Shown piece after piece: positions 6,408 through 9,226 of a stretch of 9,226 nt of DNA. Origin of the DNA: Ignavibacteriaceae bacterium. GTDB taxonomy: Bacteria; Bacteroidota; Ignavibacteria; Ignavibacteriales; Ignavibacteriaceae. The DNA is taken from NCBI GenBank assembly GCA_013388525.1, contig JACAFA010000251.1, positions 1 through 9,226 of the forward strand. The letters are read 5' to 3'. The first letter of the stretch is position 1; the number at the start of each line of letters is the position of its first letter. Made by a program: the position numbers and the translations under genes. Below the pieces are notes generated by a model. It was not told the origin of the DNA, did not search any database, and saw nothing but the letters and a program-made list of their open reading frames with translations.

Positions 6408-7604
6408 CTAAATATTCTTCACAACTTCCCCAAGTATCTTCATAGCTTCTTTAATCTGCTCATCGGAAATGTATGGTGCAGGACCAAAACGCAGAACATT
6501 ACCTCTGTAATCTGTCCATACATTTTTTTCTTTCAGCTTTTCACTAAGCTCACCGGCAGAATCAGAATAAAGAACAAGAAAGCCGGCAATGTTTTCACGG
6601 TATACGTTTTTATCTCTATTAATAACACCAGGATCAAGGTCAAGCATTTCAAATTCTTCAATCATTATTCTTATCTGGTGACGACTAACTTCCCGTAAAA
6701 ACTCAGTAGTAATATTCATCTCTTCAAAAAATTTAAAAACTCTCGCTGCACGATAATGACTAGTCGGATCGTAAGTAGCCCCTGCAAAAAGATCGCCCTT
6801 CCTTCCATACACAACTTCATCGGATTTCTTTTTTGAAGACAAAGCAGTAAACTCGCTGTACCAGCCTGTAATAACAGGACGCATTTCACAGTTTTTCGGA
6901 GATCTCAAAAAAGCATTACCTTCTCCAAGCTGACAGTATTTATATCCTCCTCCAACTATAAAAGTATTCTGCAATTTATACTCTTCAACTGAAAACGGAA
7001 CAACGTTCAAATGATGATATGCATCTATGATAAGCACAACACCGTTTTTATCACAGGACTCAGCAAGCTCGTTCAACCCGGGAACAATTAAACCTGAATT
7101 AAAAAAAACAGACGATACCAAAACCGCTGCAGTTTTTTCATTACCGGCTGCAATTAACTTTTCTACAACTTCTGCAACAGGCTGAGATGGAATTTTTACA
7201 ATTTCAATTCCTTCTTCTGACAAACGATCAAGCTGTCTGCGAATTGAATGGAATTCTCCGTCTGTCGATACAAGTCTCGGCTTCTCTTTTAAAGGTAAAG
7301 CTGAGATTAATCTAATCAGCAGTTCGTGAGTATTTGATCCGAGGGTAATATTACCTGATTCATCTCCGAGCAGTTTTGAATAACCTTGTTTAACTTCTTC
7401 AGCTTTTTCAAAAACTTTGTCCCATTTATCATCAACAAGATTTGCAGCATCGAGCCATGCTTCCTGCTGAGCCTCAAATCCGCAATCAGGCCAGGCTTGA
7501 TGTGAATGACCTGTAAACAAAAATCTTTCTCCAACCTTGAACTTCGAATAATGTTCTGAAAGCTTATTTGGTGAAGCGTAGAGATCCTCAGGTTTAAATT
7601 TCAT
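6408..7604 (-). CDS. kynU: Kynureninase-like PLP-dependent enzyme (aminotransferase class V fold)
   Basis: This 398-aa cytoplasmic fold-type I PLP enzyme is probably a kynureninase, which splits kynurenine into anthranilate and alanine. Visible landmarks are GHSHQAWP (32-39) near the N-terminus, SNTHELL (90-96) in the cofactor phosphate region, IIDAYHHL (192-199) with Asp194 as the pyridine-nitrogen partner, and YKYCQLGEGNAFL (221-233) with Lys222 as the Schiff-base lysine. YKY...G.G.AFL matches the kynureninase pattern, as does the C-terminal RFGPAPYIS (372-380). The N-terminal half is divergent from textbook KynU, so a related class V enzyme (for example a desulfurase- or lyase-like one) cannot be excluded from the sequence alone. 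The neighbour encodes TDO, the first enzyme of the kynurenine route, and its original stop overlaps this ATG, which makes the assignment much stronger. An SD-like AAAGGA lies nine bases upstream. The length is slightly below the usual 410-425. Confidence 0.8.
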   Translation of the reverse strand: MKFKPEDLYASPNKLSEHYSKFKVGERFLFTGHSHQAWPDCGFEAQQEAWLDAANLVDDKWDKVFEKAEEVKQGYSKLLGDESGNITLGSNTHELLIRLISALPLKEKPRLVSTDGEFHSIRRQLDRLSEEGIEIVKIPSQPVAEVVEKLIAAGNEKTAAVLVSSVFFNSGLIVPGLNELAESCDKNGVVLIIDAYHHLNVVPFSVEEYKLQNTFIVGGGYKYCQLGEGNAFLRSPKNCEMRPVITGWYSEFTALSSKKKSDEVVYGRKGDLFAGATYDPTSHYRAARVFKFFEEMNITTEFLREVSRHQIRIMIEEFEMLDLDPGVINRDKNVYRENIAGFLVLYSDSAGELSEKLKEKNVWTDYRGNVLRFGPAPYISDEQIKEAMKILGEVVKNI

Positions 7605-8379
7605 TTGCTGAAATCCTTTCTGATTGACCAGAGTAACGGGAAAAATTTAATCGATAAAGTTTTCATTAAATATTTTACTCCATCGGAACCGCCTGTTCCC
7701 TGCTTTGTTCCGATAGTTCGTTCAACCATTTTAACATGCCTGTATCGCCATTCCTGGAAACCTTCATCAAGACGACAAGCAATTCACAGAACTGAGCAAT
7801 CATATAATTACTGTTGTATATATTAATCAGAATTTCTTTTAACTCAGGAATTTCTTCATCTTTATCTGCGTTTATCATTTCATCAGTTACTCTGTGTCCG
7901 TTCATTTTGAGGTAATGAAGAAAAACCTGCCAGAGAGATTTTTCATCAAATCTTTTCTGCAGCTTTGCTCTTTCTTCATTCAATTCATCAAAACGATTTA
8001 ATATTTGTTCGTTCTTTTGTCCAAGAGCAAACTCAAGTTCGCGGAACTGAAATGACTGAAATCCGCTTGCAGATTCAAGCCTGTCACGGAAAGTTAAAAA
8101 TTCAAGCGGAGTCATCGTTTCCAGAATATCAGTTTGATGAACAAGAACTTTAAGTATTGTTAAAACTCTTTTCATTGTGTGAAGTGATTTTGGAAGGTCA
8201 TTTTTCAGAAGAAGTTCTTTTAGATAATCCAGTTCATAAAGCATTTCTTTGAACCACAGCTCATACGTCTGGTGAATAACGATGAACAGCATCTCATCGT
8301 GCTCAGGTCCTTCAGAAAGCCGGTCCTGAATATTGAGAAGCTTGTCGAGCTTCAGATAATCTGAATAAGTTAAAGGCAT
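7601..8379 (-). CDS. kynA: Tryptophan 2,3-dioxygenase, interrupted by a single-base frameshift
   Basis: This heme enzyme oxidises L-tryptophan to N-formylkynurenine. The N-terminal 200 residues are clearly TDO: YSDYLKLDKLL, HDEMLFIVIHQTYELW (27-42, with substrate-contacting His36), TPLEFLTFRD (90-99, Arg98 for the substrate carboxylate) and SGFQSFQFRELEF. The literal frame then runs into unrelated residues and stops at 7675. In the -1 frame the expected end continues: LDEGFQEWRYRHVK with the heme-ligand His (215 after repair), then GTKQGTGGSDGVKYL, to a TGA at 7603-7601 that overlaps the kynureninase ATG. Adding one base near 7774 restores 259 aa; characterised bacterial TDOs are somewhat longer (about 280-300). 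The ATG at 8379 is chosen over an upstream TTG at 8385 because AGGA (8387-8390) sits seven bases before it. As written the product should be inactive. It is either a fresh mutation or a sequencing error. Confidence 0.88.
7772..7783 (-). other. Frameshift site in the TDO gene
   Basis: On the minus strand the text reads TTGCTTGTCGTCTTGATGAA. A C added after GTC gives codons Leu-Leu-Val-Arg-Leu-Asp-Glu, which joins the good N-terminal frame to the good C-terminal frame. The -1 frame has a TGA at 7786-7784, and the conserved LDEGF begins at once downstream, so the lost base must lie in this short stretch. No slippery heptamer is present. Confidence 0.85.
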
Positions 8380-8381
8380 GA

Positions 8382-8933
8382 TCAATTCCTATTAATTATT
8401 TCTTTCGCTTTTTCTTTGTCGGAAGAATAAGTAAATGCTTTAATTATAAGATGCGAATTTTCCGGATCAATTACATTCGGATAAAGCAGTTCAAGTGATT
8501 TTAATTTTCCGCTTGAGTATGTGAATTCATTTATTACACCAACAACCTGGTTAACAGTAAAAAAATTATATTGCGATGAAATTTCCACAACTGAAATCTG
8601 GTTTTCTTCGAATGATTCCTGCTTAAGACTTTCAATAAACTGATTAAACTCCGTATCGCTCATCGGGTAAGGTCCTTCACCAACCGGCGATGGCGGTGCA
8701 GGAAGCGGAATAGCTAGCACAAGGTTATAAGTTTCGATAAAAATATTTTTAGCTTTTACATAATCACGATAGCTGAGCTTTGTTAAATATTCTCTTTCAA
8801 GCATTTCAAGATTGTACGAAATCCTTTCAACAATTTTTACAGGATCATTTTCCAGAATAATGTGGGTATCAGGATCCGTTTGTGCAAATAAATAAGCACA
8901 CAGGAAAAAAGAAATCAGCACCGCAAGTTTCAT
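8382..8933 (-). CDS. Secreted protein with C-terminal DUF4476 domain, function unknown
   Basis: The 183-aa product starts with a signal peptide (1-18, ending AQ), so it is exported. Residues about 25-75 look helical and form an uncharacterised N-terminal region, followed by a proline-rich linker (LPAPPSPVGEG, 77-87). Residues 90-181 match the pattern of DUF4476, common in Bacteroidota: PMSDTEF, LKQESFEENQ, FFTVNQV, INEFTYSSGKLKSLELLYP and a final AFTYSSDKEKA. No catalytic residues stand out and the molecular role of DUF4476 is not known. A strong SD (AGGAG, 8939-8943) lies five bases from the ATG. Its stop is two bases before the TDO ATG and the TDO SD lies within its last codons, so the two are translationally coupled. 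Why an exported protein heads a tryptophan-catabolic operon is unclear. Confidence 0.8.
   Translation of the reverse strand: MKLAVLISFFLCAYLFAQTDPDTHIILENDPVKIVERISYNLEMLEREYLTKLSYRDYVKAKNIFIETYNLVLAIPLPAPPSPVGEGPYPMSDTEFNQFIESLKQESFEENQISVVEISSQYNFFTVNQVVGVINEFTYSSGKLKSLELLYPNVIDPENSHLIIKAFTYSSDKEKAKEIINRN
8387..8390 (-). promoter_or_regulatory. Ribosome binding site that fixes the TDO start
   Basis: AGGA on the minus strand lies seven bases before ATG 8379 and inside the last codons of the DUF4476 gene. An in-frame TTG at 8385-8383 is only one base from this site, too close to be used. Confidence 0.6.
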
Positions 8934-8970
8934 TTTGTCTCCTACTGTTGATTAGTAAATAAATATTAAA

Positions 8971-9008
8971 TATTCCTTTATACCTTATACCTGTATTCCT
9001 ATATACCT
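8971..9008. repeat. Five tandem 7-8 bp TATWCCT units
   Basis: Plus-strand units are TATTCCT (8971), TTATACCT (8978), TATACCT (8986), GTATTCCT (8993) and ATATACCT (9001). The array fills the gap between the S46 peptidase stop and the DUF4476 leader and touches the S46 stop codon. On the transcribed minus strand it reads as repeated AGG(T/A)ATA. It may be a simple expanded repeat or a binding site; I see no other function and no clear promoter in the 74-bp gap. Confidence 0.6.
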
Positions 9009-9226
9009 CATTCTCCTCTTTTACCATTCAATATTTCATCAGCTAACCGTTCGGCTTTATATAAATCGCGTATCGCTTCAATCATTCCTTCGGTACTCAC
9101 ACTCAGCGTTCTGTTTGCTTCAGTTGTGTAGATATACCTGCCTGAATGACTTTCCATATTCCCGTCAAATGCAAGACCAACAACCTCTGCATTGGTATTA
9201 ATTACAGGACTGCCGGAATTTCCTCC
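9008..9226 (-). CDS. Peptidase S46 (dipeptidyl-peptidase 7/11 family), C-terminal 72 residues only
   Basis: Only the C-terminal end is inside the window; the gene begins beyond position 9226. The fragment opens with [10 protein letters not shown], the catalytic serine motif of chymotrypsin-fold S46 dipeptidyl-peptidases, followed by [12 protein letters not shown] and NRTLSV, then a helical end to TGA (9010-9008). S46 enzymes are exported and remove dipeptides from the N-termini of peptides. The residue 18 after the catalytic Ser, which sets P1 preference, is Gly here, as in DPP7-type enzymes, rather than Arg as in the Asp/Glu-specific DPP11. The tail after NRTLSV departs from the usual VDIRYVLF pattern ([10 protein letters not shown]), so it is a somewhat divergent member. 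It is on the same strand as the DUF4476-TDO-kynureninase genes, 74 bp upstream, and could share a transcript. Confidence 0.85.
   Translation of the reverse strand, partial: GGNSGSPVINTNAEVVGLAFDGNMESHSGRYIYTTEANRTLSVSTEGMIEAIRDLYKAERLADEILNGKRGE

Noticed and set aside
6399..6698. Open frame of 99 codons on the plus strand
   Set aside because: It lies antisense to the C-terminal part of the kynureninase-like gene, has no SD and shows no family features.
7772..7790. Programmed -1 ribosomal frameshift in the TDO gene
   Set aside because: No X-XXY-YYZ slippery heptamer and no A-rich slip site occur between the -1 frame TGA (7786-7784) and the conserved LDEGF. TDO is also not known to me to use frameshifting. 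A lost base explains the data more simply.
7605..7826. Plus-strand open frame of 73 codons beside the kynureninase start
   Set aside because: It is antisense to the preserved C-terminal TDO frame; its existence is a by-product of that coding constraint.
8383..8385. TTG start for TDO
   Set aside because: The AGGA site is one base away, too close for use; ATG 8379 has proper spacing and begins at the family's MPLTYSDY region.
1..9226. tRNA, rRNA, CRISPR, insertion sequence or phage genes
   Set aside because: No repeat-spacer arrays, transposase motifs, terminal inverted repeats or RNA gene signatures were seen on reading; the non-coding gaps are all 200 bp or shorter.

Overview
The window comes from an AT-rich bacterial chromosome, most likely a member of the Ignavibacteria or a close relative in the Bacteroidota/Chlorobiota (FCB) group. 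The main reason is that two adjacent secreted proteins end in type IX secretion system (T9SS) sorting domains. Each carries the LYQN(F/Y)PNPFN motif and a SGIY(L/F)Y..L end, which is very characteristic of that group. A peptidase S46 fragment, a DUF4476 protein and weak or A-rich ribosome binding sites fit the same assignment. The taxonomy is inference from these motifs, not from a marker gene.

Layout, left to right. (1) 1-973, minus strand: an exported isoaspartyl peptidase/L-asparaginase, cut by the window edge just before its C-terminus. (2) 1021-1710, plus strand, divergent from it: a secreted DUF2459 protein. (3) 1711-1910: a non-coding leader that holds a possible 29-codon membrane peptide. 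(4) 1911-6337, plus strand: a two-gene unit for T9SS cargo. The first gene encodes a beta-propeller-like repeat protein and the second an M6-family metalloprotease. They are 11 bp apart and are followed by a strong intrinsic terminator at 6357-6380. (5) 6408-8933, minus strand: a tightly packed operon read from right to left. It encodes a secreted DUF4476 protein, tryptophan 2,3-dioxygenase (TDO) and a kynureninase-like PLP enzyme. (6) 9008-9226, minus strand: the C-terminal end of an S46 dipeptidyl-peptidase, whose 5' part lies outside the window.

The genes suggest a peptide- and amino-acid-consuming lifestyle. An M6 protease and an S46 dipeptidyl-peptidase would degrade external protein, an exported isoaspartyl peptidase would handle damaged or beta-linked dipeptides, and TDO plus kynureninase would open tryptophan toward anthranilate. 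The joint physiological role is inference.

The most notable observation is that the TDO gene carries a single-base frameshift near 7774. Read literally, the protein loses its heme-ligand histidine and its substrate-binding GTGGS loop. In the neighbouring frame the missing C-terminus is fully preserved, and it ends in a TGA that overlaps the kynureninase ATG. This points to a very recent mutation or a sequence error rather than old decay. I saw no convincing previously undescribed multi-gene system here, and no RNA genes, CRISPR or mobile elements.
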